Both the position numbers and the translations under genes were made by a program. DNA of 64,000 nucleotides from assembly GCF_003583405.1 (NCBI RefSeq), contig NZ_QXEC01000029.1, positions 1 through 64,000 on the forward strand, read 5' to 3'. Within the stretch, counting starts at the first letter, position 1; every line of letters starts with the position of its first letter. Below are positions 17,951 to 25,166 of the stretch, piece by piece. This DNA comes from Micromonospora radicis. Lineage in GTDB: Bacteria; Actinomycetota; Actinomycetes; Mycobacteriales; Micromonosporaceae. The notes under the pieces were generated by a model. The model was given only the letters and a program-made list of their open reading frames with translations. It was not told where the DNA came from and searched no databases.

Positions 17951-18850
17951 TCAACGCAGCTCGTGATAGCGGCCGCGATGATGCAGCAACGGCTCGGTCC
18001 CGTCCACCAGCTCCACCTGCTCGATCGTCGCCTCCACCAGCAGGCTCCAGCCGTACTCCCGGGCAGCGTCGAGCCGGCAACCCGCCCACCCGCCCGCGTC
18101 CGCCGGCACCGGACCGTACGGGGTTTCGGTCCAGGCGTCGATGGCGAACAGGCCACCCGGCGACGGAAACAGCCCGGCGAACCGGTCGGCGAGCTGCCGG
18201 TGCCCCGGCCCGAGCGGCACCACCGCGAACCGGCCGGCCTCCTCGATCGCCGCCCACAGATCCGACTCGGCGTCGATCAGACCGAGCAGCCGACCCGGCG
18301 TGCCGTCGGCGACCAACGTCGAGGAGACGGTCAACCCGGCCGGCCCCGGCGCCGTCCAGAGCGTCACCGGCGCGGCGAACCGACCCCGGAACCGGCGTAC
18401 CGGAGAACGTTGGCCGGCCGGTACGGCGAACGGGTCGGTGTGGTGGATCTGGGCGCCCGGGTCTGGATTCACGTGAAACATTGTGGCCCGTGCTGCCGGC
18501 CCGCGGGCCGATCCCGCTGGCCCGTGGACCTGTGCCGCTGGCCCGTGGACCCGTGCGGCCGGCCCTCGGACCTGTGCTGCTGGCCCGTGGACCTGTGCTG
18601 CTGGCCCGCGGGCCCGTGCCCAGGTCAGGAACCGGTCGTGCAGGTCGGCGTGGTGGAGCTGCCCGTTGAGCTGACTGAGCTGGGTGTGGGCCTCTGCCAT
18701 CAGCAGTCCGAGGTACACCAGGAGCGCGGTCCGATCCTTGCGATACTCGACCAGCAACGAGAGCCGGGCCGGCTGGCAGGGCCAGTGCGCCCCGCACGCT
18801 CGACAGCGCCAGAGCGGTCGCATCGGGAGGTGCGGCACGAAGCGGCTCAT
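17951..18850 (-). CDS. fusion: short Cys-rich actinobacterial domain + repeat linker + flavin reductase-like domain
   Basis: About 299 residues from ATG 18850 (GTG 18871 also in frame). The first 80 residues (PLWRCRACGAHWPCQPARLSLLVEY, then LMAEAHTQL) match a short stand-alone protein found beside XRE/DUF397 genes and often mislabelled 'flavin reductase'. A linker of six GPAAQVH-like heptads follows. The last ~175 residues (RFAAPVTLWTAPGPAGLTVSSTL, GPGHRQLADRFAG, CRLDAAREYGWSLLVEATIEQVEL) look like an FMN-binding flavin reductase. Either one fused protein or a C-terminal part started at ATG 18483 is possible; no clear ribosome site favours the split. Confidence 0.7.
   Translation of the reverse strand: MSRFVPHLPMRPLWRCRACGAHWPCQPARLSLLVEYRKDRTALLVYLGLLMAEAHTQLSQLNGQLHHADLHDRFLTWARARGPAAQVHGPAAQVRGPAARVHGPAAQVHGPAGSARGPAARATMFHVNPDPGAQIHHTDPFAVPAGQRSPVRRFRGRFAAPVTLWTAPGPAGLTVSSTLVADGTPGRLLGLIDAESDLWAAIEEAGRFAVVPLGPGHRQLADRFAGLFPSPGGLFAIDAWTETPYGPVPADAGGWAGCRLDAAREYGWSLLVEATIEQVELVDGTEPLLHHRGRYHELR
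18498..18623. repeat. six tandem 21-bp coding repeats
   Basis: GGCCC recurs every 21 bases (18498, 18519, 18540, 18561, 18582, 18603), with units close to GGCCCGTGGACCTGTGCTGC. The period is a multiple of three, so the heptapeptide repeat GPAAQVH/R stays in frame and forms the linker of the flavin-reductase fusion. Confidence 0.9.
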
Positions 18851-18905
18851 GGTCGAGCCGACCGTCTGCACCAGGCTGATCTTTCCGGTGTGGCGGATGC
18901 CCCGG

Positions 18906-19337
18906 TCACCAGCGGCCCCCGTTCGCCCGCCAGTGCTGCGCGGGAGTCAGCCAGCCGGCTCGGCCGGGCCGGGGCTCGGCGACCGTCGGCCAGGCAGCCC
19001 AACTCGGGAGCTGATTCGCCGCGAGGGTGGGCGCCAGTGGACTGGCATGCGGGCGTGACTCGGGTGTCGGCCGATCGGTGCCCGGACGCTCCGCGTGGGT
19101 CGAGCGGCCGGTGTCCGGGTTTGCGGTGGATGGTGTCGAGCGGCGGGTGTCCGGGTTTGCGGTGGATGGTGTCGAGCGGCGGGTGTCCGGGTTTGCGGTG
19201 GATGGCGCCGAGCGGCGGGTGTCCGGGTTTGCGGTGGATGGCGCCGAGCGGTGGGTGTCCGGGTTCGCGGTGGATGGTGTCGAGCGGCGCTGCGCCCACA
19301 ACGCGGCGTTCCGCCACCTGCGGAGCACGTTGGACAT
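18906..19337 (-). CDS. small protein with five 12-residue STANPDTRR-type repeats
   Basis: 143 residues. ATG 19337 has GGAGGAGG about ten bases upstream, an unusually strong site. The N-terminus is basic and Trp-rich (SNVLRRWRNAALWAQ). Residues ~19-80 are tandem copies of RSTPSTANPDTR. The C-terminus (SWAAWPTVAEPRPGRAGWLTPAQHWRANGGRW) resembles small proteins that accompany the XRE-DUF397 module; the LTPAQ..R part is the recognisable piece. It is first in a minus-strand unit with the flavin-reductase fusion. Function is unknown; the repeats suggest a disordered spacer. Confidence 0.72.
   Translation of the reverse strand: MSNVLRRWRNAALWAQRRSTPSTANPDTHRSAPSTANPDTRRSAPSTANPDTRRSTPSTANPDTRRSTPSTANPDTGRSTHAERPGTDRPTPESRPHASPLAPTLAANQLPSWAAWPTVAEPRPGRAGWLTPAQHWRANGGRW
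19111..19290. repeat. five tandem 36-bp repeats
   Basis: GTGTCCGGGTTTGCGGTGGA-type units begin at 19111, 19147, 19183, 19219 and 19255, exactly 36 bases apart, with only a few substitutions. The period keeps the 12-residue minus-strand repeat in frame. The near identity implies recent expansion or ongoing copy-number change. Confidence 0.95.
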
Positions 19338-19359
19338 GGGATGGCCTCCTCCGGGTTGG

Positions 19360-19394
19360 GGGTCGCCCCGGCCGGGGGAGGACCGGGGCGACCC
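19360..19394. promoter_or_regulatory. perfect 12-bp inverted repeat upstream of the repeat-protein gene
   Basis: Arms GGGTCGCCCCGG (19360-19371) and CCGGGGCGACCC (19383-19394) flank an 11-base loop. It lies about 20 bases upstream of the start codon of the minus-strand gene, in the divergent gap shared with the XRE regulator. It could be an operator or a leader hairpin. Confidence 0.5.
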
Positions 19395-19531
19395 GACGCA
19401 GGACCGGCCGCCGGGTCGTCGCCTCCACCAGCCGGGCCGCGCGATTCCACCCTGGACTCCGCGCTCACCGCAGGGGAGGATGCCAGCGGTTACTACTCGG
19501 CGCGTTCGCGTACTTACCAGATGGGTGAGTG

Positions 19532-20332
19532 ATGAACTTCGAGATGTGGATCAGGGCGTTGAAGGCCGCCCGTGCCGCTGCCGGCGTGTCCCAGGAGGGG
19601 CTCGCCACCCTGATCAAGTGGAGCCCGTCGCTGATCGCCGCCATCGAGACCGGCCGCCGCCGACCGACGATGGAGTTCGCCGTGGCTTCCGACGAGGCGC
19701 TGCAAACCGGTGGTCTGCTCGCCGAACTACTCAAGGAGGCCGACCGGGAACGCGGCCCCTCCTGGTTCGCGGCGTGGCGCGGCTACGAGCAGGCGGCGAC
19801 TCGGCTGCGCGCCTTCGAACCCTGTCTGGTACCGGGCCTGCTTCAGACCGAGGAGTACGCCCGAGCCGTTATCTCGGCCGGTGGGCTACAGCCACCGGCG
19901 ATGGTGGACGAGCTGGTGGCGGTGCGAATCGAGCGGCAACAGCTGTTGCGTGAGCAGCTGCTGCGGCAGGAAGATCCACCGCAGTGCGTCTTCCTGCTCG
20001 ACGAGAGCGCGGTGCGGCGGCCGGTCGGCGGACCAGCCGTGCTCGACGCACAGCTCGGACGGCTGTTGGAGGAGGCGGAACTGCCGCACGTCCGGTTACA
20101 CATCATCCCGAACAGCGTCGGTGCACACGTCGGCCTCATCGGCGGCTTCGTGCTGGCCGAGCTGCCGGACGGCGAGCAGGCGATCTACCTGGAGAACGCC
20201 GCCCGCGGGCACGTGGTCAACGACCCCGAGACGGTCCGTCTGATCGACCGGAAGTGGGATAGCCTGCTCGGCGAAGCACTGTCCACGAGCGCCTCGCTGG
20301 ATCTGATCCGAAAGCTGAAGGTGACGCCATGA
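19532..20332 (+). CDS. XRE-family regulator with DUF5753 domain
   Basis: 266 residues. The N-terminal HTH_3 domain (IRALKAARAAAGVSQEGLATLIKWSPSLIAAIETGRRRPT, about 7-46) is followed by a DUF5753 domain (FEPCLVPGLLQTEEYARAVI, VAVRIERQQLL, LLDESAVRRPVGG, HIIPNSVGAHVGLIGGFVLAEL). This architecture is the actinobacterial WhiJ/BldB-linked regulator type, usually working with the DUF397 protein that follows. ATG 19532 and GTG 19529 are adjacent alternatives. The stop overlaps the DUF397 start (ATGA). Confidence 0.93.
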   Translation: MNFEMWIRALKAARAAAGVSQEGLATLIKWSPSLIAAIETGRRRPTMEFAVASDEALQTGGLLAELLKEADRERGPSWFAAWRGYEQAATRLRAFEPCLVPGLLQTEEYARAVISAGGLQPPAMVDELVAVRIERQQLLREQLLRQEDPPQCVFLLDESAVRRPVGGPAVLDAQLGRLLEEAELPHVRLHIIPNSVGAHVGLIGGFVLAELPDGEQAIYLENAARGHVVNDPETVRLIDRKWDSLLGEALSTSASLDLIRKLKVTP

Positions 20333-20535
20333 CCGCTGCTGAACCCCGTTGGCGCACGTCGGCCCGTTCTGGTGACACGGGCGGCAACTGTGTCGAGGTG
20401 GCGGACAACCTGCCCGGGGTGGTGCTGGTGCGGGACAGCAAGGATCGTTCCGGCCCGTCACTCGCCTTCGCGCCGACCGCCTGGCGGTCCTTCCTCGACC
20501 TGACCCGAGAGGCATCGAACCCCGCCGTCCGCTGA
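20329..20535 (+). CDS. DUF397 family protein
   Basis: 68 residues. WRTSARSGDTGGNCVEVADN and VLVRDSKDRSGPSLAFAPTAWRSFL are the two hallmark DUF397 segments. It overlaps the XRE gene by four bases (ATGA), so the two are translationally coupled. By analogy with the WhiJ system, the small protein probably antagonises or tunes its cognate XRE regulator and could even behave as a toxin-antitoxin-like pair. Confidence 0.95.
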   Translation: MTAAEPRWRTSARSGDTGGNCVEVADNLPGVVLVRDSKDRSGPSLAFAPTAWRSFLDLTREASNPAVR

Positions 20536-20589
20536 TCGCCTCACCGACGGTGCCCGCGCCGAGCCGGCCCCGCGGGAAGGTCAGCGCGT

Positions 20590-20760
20590 GTCGCATAAGG
20601 GTGCGCGCGGGGTGCACGGGGTGCGCGTAAGGGTGCGCGCGGGGTCCGCGGGGTGCGCGGGGTGCGCGAAGGATCGCGCGTGTATCGCGTAAAGGTGCGC
20701 CGCCCACCGGGCAAGAGCACCCGTGTGTCGTGTGAAGGTGCGCCGCCCACAGTGCAAGAT
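20590..20760. repeat. low-complexity G-rich short tandem repeats
   Basis: Variants of GGGTGCGCG and GGGGTGCGC recur densely to about 20676, then a 17-base segment GAAGGTGCGCCGCCCAC-like appears twice (near 20694 and 20738). No gene is visible; the 356-base gap between DUF397 and the kinase holds only these repeats and the following hairpin. Confidence 0.7.
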
Positions 20761-20764
20761 CACG

Positions 20765-20823
20765 CTCGATCTGGGATCGAGTGGCTTCCACGCAACGACG
20801 AGGCCACTCGATCCTGGATCGAG
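20765..20823. terminator. 21-bp-stem inverted repeat between convergent genes
   Basis: Arms 20765-20785 and 20803-20823 pair at 19 of 21 positions around a 17-base loop and contain nested GATC..GATC symmetry. It lies between the ends of DUF397 (plus) and the kinase gene (minus), as a bidirectional terminator would. No T-tract follows. Confidence 0.6.
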
Positions 20824-20891
20824 CACGATCATGCGGGTCGCCCATGTGTCGGCGGCCAGCCGGATTTCCCCATGGACGGCCAGTTCCGAAG

Positions 20892-21470
20892 CTACGGAAG
20901 GTAACCACGGGTTGCTGATCGTCCGGCGTTCACGAAGGCGACGATCTCGTCGAGTCCAGGGCGATAGCCGTCGCTGGTGTTTACCTCGATCTCGGGCACG
21001 CCGAGCCGGACGGGCTGGAAGCCGTGGTGGCCGACGGCATGGATCTGATGGTCGCCGAGGTATGCGTCGGCGTGGGCACGCCGGATCGAGTTCTCGTCCT
21101 GCCGTCGCTGGATGCGATCAAAGGCTGTCTGTGCGGTGACCTGGCAGTGCACGACCCGGATGTCGGCCATCCCGATCAATGGCTGCAGGCCGGGGCGCCA
21201 GAGGCGGTCTTGGAAGGCTGCCTCGGCGACCGTGGTGACGCCTGCGGTCAGGAGCAGCTGCAGCACCTTGAAGAACGTGGGCAGGGTCCGAAGGGTCAGC
21301 TCGTCGCTCGGTGCGGCAACGAAGTCGTCGGCCGCGTGGGCCATCCCCTCCTTGATCTCGTCCCGGCAGATCGCTGGGCAGCCGATCCTCCGGGCGAGCA
21401 GGTGCGCGAGTGTCGTTTTCCCAGCCCCCGACGGTCCGCTGACGATGACAAGGGTCGGGATTGTTCCCAT
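20892..21470 (-). CDS. AAA-family P-loop kinase (small-molecule or zeta-like)
   Basis: 192 residues. The Walker A motif is GPSGAGKTTLAHLLA (about 12-26), followed by CRDEIKEGMAH, as in AAA_33 kinases (chloramphenicol/zeta/polynucleotide-kinase-like). VVHCQVTAQTAFDRIQRRQ supplies the Arg-rich lid (RIQRRQ). No antitoxin gene is adjacent, so a stand-alone metabolite or nucleic-acid kinase is more likely than a toxin. ATG 21470 was chosen; GTG 21473 is immediately upstream. Base composition is slightly less GC-biased than neighbours. Confidence 0.75.
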   Translation of the reverse strand: MGTIPTLVIVSGPSGAGKTTLAHLLARRIGCPAICRDEIKEGMAHAADDFVAAPSDELTLRTLPTFFKVLQLLLTAGVTTVAEAAFQDRLWRPGLQPLIGMADIRVVHCQVTAQTAFDRIQRRQDENSIRRAHADAYLGDHQIHAVGHHGFQPVRLGVPEIEVNTSDGYRPGLDEIVAFVNAGRSATRGYLP

Positions 21471-21656
21471 CACGTCGTTATAGCTCCGCGGGGCCCACCG
21501 CGCGGCGTCGGGCCGCGCATGGTGTCAACGGCGGCCAGTCTCAGCGCTCGTCGACACATGGGCGTGTGGGGCCGCCGGGAGACTGCCGGCAGAGGTTGAG
21601 CGAAGGTTATCCACAGGGGCAGCGCGCGGTACGTGGCGGGTGTCATCGTCGAGGAC

Positions 21657-22610
21657 ATGCCCAGATCCTCTCGCCGACCGCCGCAGTTGCGGGGGCGCGT
21701 CTTCCGTGGCTCGCGGGCCGTCGCCCGTGGCCTGCTCACCCGGAACGAGCTGCGCAGTTCCGCCTGGCGGCCACTCTTCCGGGACGTGTATGCCGACGCT
21801 CAGCTGCCGGTCACCCATCGCACCCGGTGTGAGGCGGTCGCTCGATGGCTGGTCCCGCCGGGTGCGGCGATCGCCGGCCGGTCCGCTGCCGCACTGTACG
21901 GGTGCTGGCGGGCCGGTGCCGACGACGCGGTGGATGTCCTCGTACCCCGTGGGGTGCGCGTCGGCTCGGTCGCCGGCCTGCGTGTCCATCGTGGGCCCGT
22001 CGACGCGGGGGACGTCGTCGACCGGGTGGGCACCGTCGTCACCTCGCCCGAGCGCACCTGCTGGGACGTGGCGAGTTGGCTCGACCTGGTGGAGGCTGTG
22101 GTGGTGATCGACGCCATGTTGTCCCGTCGACTCACGGAGGTCTCGGCCCTTCGCGGGTACGCCCTCGATCGGGCGGGCCGCCGCGGCTGGCGGGCGATGC
22201 TTCGGGCGGTCGGTCTGGCGGATGCCGGTGCTGAGTCGCCGCAGGAGTCCCGGACCAGGGTCCGGCTGGTGCTGGCCGGGCTGCCTCGACCACGTACCCA
22301 GTGGGTGGTGTCGGACCGGGGCCGTTTCGTGGCCCGCGTCGATCTGGCCTGGCCGGACTACCGGGTGGCGGTCGAGTACGACGGTCTCTGGCACGACGAA
22401 CCAGCGCAGTTCGACTCGGATCGTCGACGGCTCAACAAGTTGGTTGGCGGTGATTGGATCGTCCTGCACCTGACCGCGCGACGCCTGCGGGAGGACTTCG
22501 ACGGCTTCGTCGCCGAGGTCCGGGCCGCCCTGCGTGCGCGGGGCCACCGCGCACGTCCGGCTGGTCCCGGGCGGGCACCGGCCATGGTCCGCCCTAGCGA
22601 CGTGGGGTGA
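21657..22610 (+). CDS. DUF559-type protein with AbiEi-like N-terminus
   Basis: 317 residues from ATG 21657 (GAGG upstream). The N-terminal part (FRGSRAVARGLLTRNELRSSAWRPLFRDVYAD, then CEAVARWLVPPGAAIAGRSAAALYG) resembles type IV antitoxin AbiEi-like winged helices. The C-terminal part (RVDLAWPDYRVAVEYDGLWH, then DSDRRRLNKLVGGDWIVLHLTARRL) is the DUF559/Vsr-like endonuclease fold with conserved D and E..D. Such genes are common in actinomycetes. A nuclease or defence role is inferred. Confidence 0.8.
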   Translation: MPRSSRRPPQLRGRVFRGSRAVARGLLTRNELRSSAWRPLFRDVYADAQLPVTHRTRCEAVARWLVPPGAAIAGRSAAALYGCWRAGADDAVDVLVPRGVRVGSVAGLRVHRGPVDAGDVVDRVGTVVTSPERTCWDVASWLDLVEAVVVIDAMLSRRLTEVSALRGYALDRAGRRGWRAMLRAVGLADAGAESPQESRTRVRLVLAGLPRPRTQWVVSDRGRFVARVDLAWPDYRVAVEYDGLWHDEPAQFDSDRRRLNKLVGGDWIVLHLTARRLREDFDGFVAEVRAALRARGHRARPAGPGRAPAMVRPSDVG

Positions 22611-24285
22611 CCAGGGCGAGCAGTTCGGGTCGGCGGCGGTCCAGGACGTCGCCGGCCAGGTAGGAGCCGAGCAGCGCCCCGCCGACGCCGTAGGCCACCC
22701 CGAGCGGCAGGCCCAGCCAGAGCCAGGCGTCGCCGAGCAGGGCGGCGGCGAGCACCATCGGCACCGCGGCCGCGGCGGTGGCGAGCATGGCCAGCAGGGT
22801 GAGGAAGCTCTTGGCCACCCCGGCGCCGCTGTTCATCGCGAACGGGTTGCTCGTCTCGGGCAGCGAGTACGCGCCGAGTACGGAGACGAACGAGTTGACC
22901 GCCAGCCCGACGCCGTAGGTGGCGACCAGGGTGCCCGCCATGAACCCGATCCACGTCGGCTCGCCGAGTACCAGGGCGATCACCACGGCGACCACCGCCA
23001 GCATGGGCAGCACGTAGAGCGAGAAGGCGGCCATCCGGGCGCGTAGTTCGAGCCGGCCGGGGATGCCGGCAACGACGTTGGCCGCGTACGAGCTGCCGTC
23101 GAAGCCGAACTGGTTGGCCAGGGTCACCGCGGCGAGTAGCCCGACGAAGAGCATCGAGAGGCTGACCAGCAACGGTGACGTGTCCCCGGCGAGGCTGAAG
23201 CCCTGTTCGCTGTCGAGGCTGAAGCCCTGGCCGCCCAGGTTCACCATCACCGGCACGAAGAGGCCGACCACCGCGATGGTGATCAGGTTGGCCCGTCGGC
23301 GGGCGTCCCGCCACCAGTAGCGGGCTTCCCGGGCGACGAGCGCGCCGAACCGGTCCCGGCGGAGCCAGCCGGTGGCCCGCGGGAACAGTTGGGCCACCGC
23401 GCCGCCGGTCGCCTCCGGCCTGCCGCGCGTCGGGCCGGCGCTCGCCGTACCGGTCATCGCCGATTCCAGCGAACGCGACCACCAGGCCAGCAACGCGACG
23501 ATCGTCGCCACGGTGATCAGCAGTTTCAACGGTGCCGCCCACGCGCGGCCCTGCGCCACGTCGATGCCGGCGGTCCACGGCGCACCGAGCGGGGTCCAAC
23601 CGATCACCGTCGCCAACCCGCTGAGCCGATCCCAGTCGGTGTCGGATATCGCGGCCAGGCCGGCGATCTGCAGCGGCCCGAGCAGCGCGGCGGCGACCGC
23701 GAGCAGCACCGCCGCCAGGTCGCGCACCCGACGGGACCGGAGCATCGAGGCGAAGGCGCTGGTCACCGCGCGGGCAGCCGCGACACAGAGGAGCAGGCCG
23801 GTGACCACTCCGACGGCCGCCACCAGGGCGGCGGCCCAGCCGCCGAACACCCCGGCGGTGACCACCAGACCGGAGAGCGCCACCAGTACGGCGACCGTGG
23901 GCACGCTCACCAGTGCCGCCGCGAACAGGCCGGTGACCAGGGTCCGCCGGGTCAGCGGCAGCAGCGCGAAGCGGGCCGGATCCAGGGTCTCGTCGACGCC
24001 GAAGAAGACCAGCGGCAGCAGCAACCAACCGAGCACCGTCAACCCACCGGCGAACGCGGCGATCAGCAGCGCGTACCGGTCGTCACCGGCCAGCCCGGGC
24101 GCCGCGAGACCGAAGAAGGCGCCCACCGCGAACCAGAGCCCGATCAGCGAGCCGGCCACGAACAACGCGGCCCGCCATCCCTGACCCCGGAAGTTGTTGC
24201 CCATCACGCGCAGCTTGAGCCGGACGAAGTGGCGCGCCGAGACGCGCCGCACCGGACTCGTCGGCGCGTTCACCGGGACAGCCAC
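22594..24285 (-). CDS. ABC transporter permease (ABC-2/export type)
   Basis: 563 residues with about a dozen hydrophobic segments and no binding-protein contact motif. The start VPVNAPTSPVRRVSARHFVRLKL begins at GTG 24285, with GAGGAG upstream inside the end of the ATPase gene (16-base overlap), so the pair is translationally coupled. FPRATGWLRRDRFGALVAREARYWWRDARRRAN marks a middle cytosolic loop seen in actinobacterial putative permeases. Substrate unknown; export is inferred from the single ATPase and large permease. Confidence 0.85.
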   Translation of the reverse strand: MAVPVNAPTSPVRRVSARHFVRLKLRVMGNNFRGQGWRAALFVAGSLIGLWFAVGAFFGLAAPGLAGDDRYALLIAAFAGGLTVLGWLLLPLVFFGVDETLDPARFALLPLTRRTLVTGLFAAALVSVPTVAVLVALSGLVVTAGVFGGWAAALVAAVGVVTGLLLCVAAARAVTSAFASMLRSRRVRDLAAVLLAVAAALLGPLQIAGLAAISDTDWDRLSGLATVIGWTPLGAPWTAGIDVAQGRAWAAPLKLLITVATIVALLAWWSRSLESAMTGTASAGPTRGRPEATGGAVAQLFPRATGWLRRDRFGALVAREARYWWRDARRRANLITIAVVGLFVPVMVNLGGQGFSLDSEQGFSLAGDTSPLLVSLSMLFVGLLAAVTLANQFGFDGSSYAANVVAGIPGRLELRARMAAFSLYVLPMLAVVAVVIALVLGEPTWIGFMAGTLVATYGVGLAVNSFVSVLGAYSLPETSNPFAMNSGAGVAKSFLTLLAMLATAAAAVPMVLAAALLGDAWLWLGLPLGVAYGVGGALLGSYLAGDVLDRRRPELLALVTPRR

Positions 24286-25034
24286 GACAACTCCTCACCG
24301 GTTGCCGTACGCCCGCCGACGACCTCGACGAAGACGTCCTCCAGGGATCGTTCGCCGCGTACCTGCTCCAACGTCCCGACCCGCTTGATGGTGCCGTCGG
24401 CGAGGATCGCGACGTGCGAGCAGAGCCGCTGGACGACCTCCATCACGTGGCTGGAGAAGACCACCGTGCCGCCGCCGGTGACGTACCGCTGGAGGATGTC
24501 CCGGATCAGGGCTGCCGAGACCGGGTCGACCGCCTCGAAGGGCTCGTCGAGCACCAGCAGGCGCGGGCCGTGCAGCAGGGCGCAGGCCAGGCCGATCTTC
24601 TTCTTCATGCCGGCCGAGTAGTCGACCACCAGGGTCCGGCCGGCGTCGGCGAGGGCGAGCACGTCGAGCAGCTCGGTGGCGCGCTGGTCGACCACCGCCG
24701 GGTCCATGCCGCGCAGCAGCCCGTGGTACGCCAGCAACTCGGCGCCGCTGAGCCGGTCGAACAGTCGTACCCCGTCGGGCATCACGCCGAGCAGCTGCTT
24801 GGCGCCGACCGGGTCGGCCCACACGTCGCGGCCGAGCACCCAGGCACTACCGGCGTCCGGCCGCAGCAGCCCGACCGCCATCGACAGGGTGGTGGTCTTG
24901 CCGGCGCCGTTCGGACCGAGCAGTCCGTAGAACGAGCCGGCCGGCACGTCCAGGTCCACACCGGCCACGGCGATCTTGCCGTCGAACCGTTTGGCCAGGC
25001 CACGCAGCGCCAGTGCAGGGTGCTCACCAGTCAT
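24270..25034 (-). CDS. ABC transporter ATP-binding protein
   Basis: 254 residues. Walker A is LLGPNGAGKTTTLS, the signature is YSAGMKKKIGLACALLHGP (variant of LSGGQ), Walker B is LLVLDEPFEAVD, and the H-loop is FSSHVMEVV. The layout follows the DrrA/CcmA export group. The signature variation SAGMKKK is shared by some ABC-2 exporters. It overlaps the permease gene downstream. Confidence 0.92.
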   Translation of the reverse strand: MTGEHPALALRGLAKRFDGKIAVAGVDLDVPAGSFYGLLGPNGAGKTTTLSMAVGLLRPDAGSAWVLGRDVWADPVGAKQLLGVMPDGVRLFDRLSGAELLAYHGLLRGMDPAVVDQRATELLDVLALADAGRTLVVDYSAGMKKKIGLACALLHGPRLLVLDEPFEAVDPVSAALIRDILQRYVTGGGTVVFSSHVMEVVQRLCSHVAILADGTIKRVGTLEQVRGERSLEDVFVEVVGGRTATGEELSWLSR

Positions 25035-25166
25035 GCGCCCGACCGTATCCGGTCCCGCCCGACACGACGCCCGACCGGAGGACGATTCACGGCTCATCCG
25101 CGAGTCGGACCCTGCGTACCTGCAACCGGGCGGCCCGCTGGCGGGTGAGTGGATCAGGTCTTCGGG

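Noticed and set aside
19111..19290. CRISPR array
   Set aside because: The 36-bp units are contiguous with no spacers and encode an in-frame 12-residue repeat. No cas genes are present.
20892..21470. Zeta toxin of a toxin-antitoxin pair
   Set aside because: The P-loop kinase has no adjacent epsilon-like antitoxin, and the neighbouring DUF559 gene is on the other strand. General small-molecule kinase is safer.
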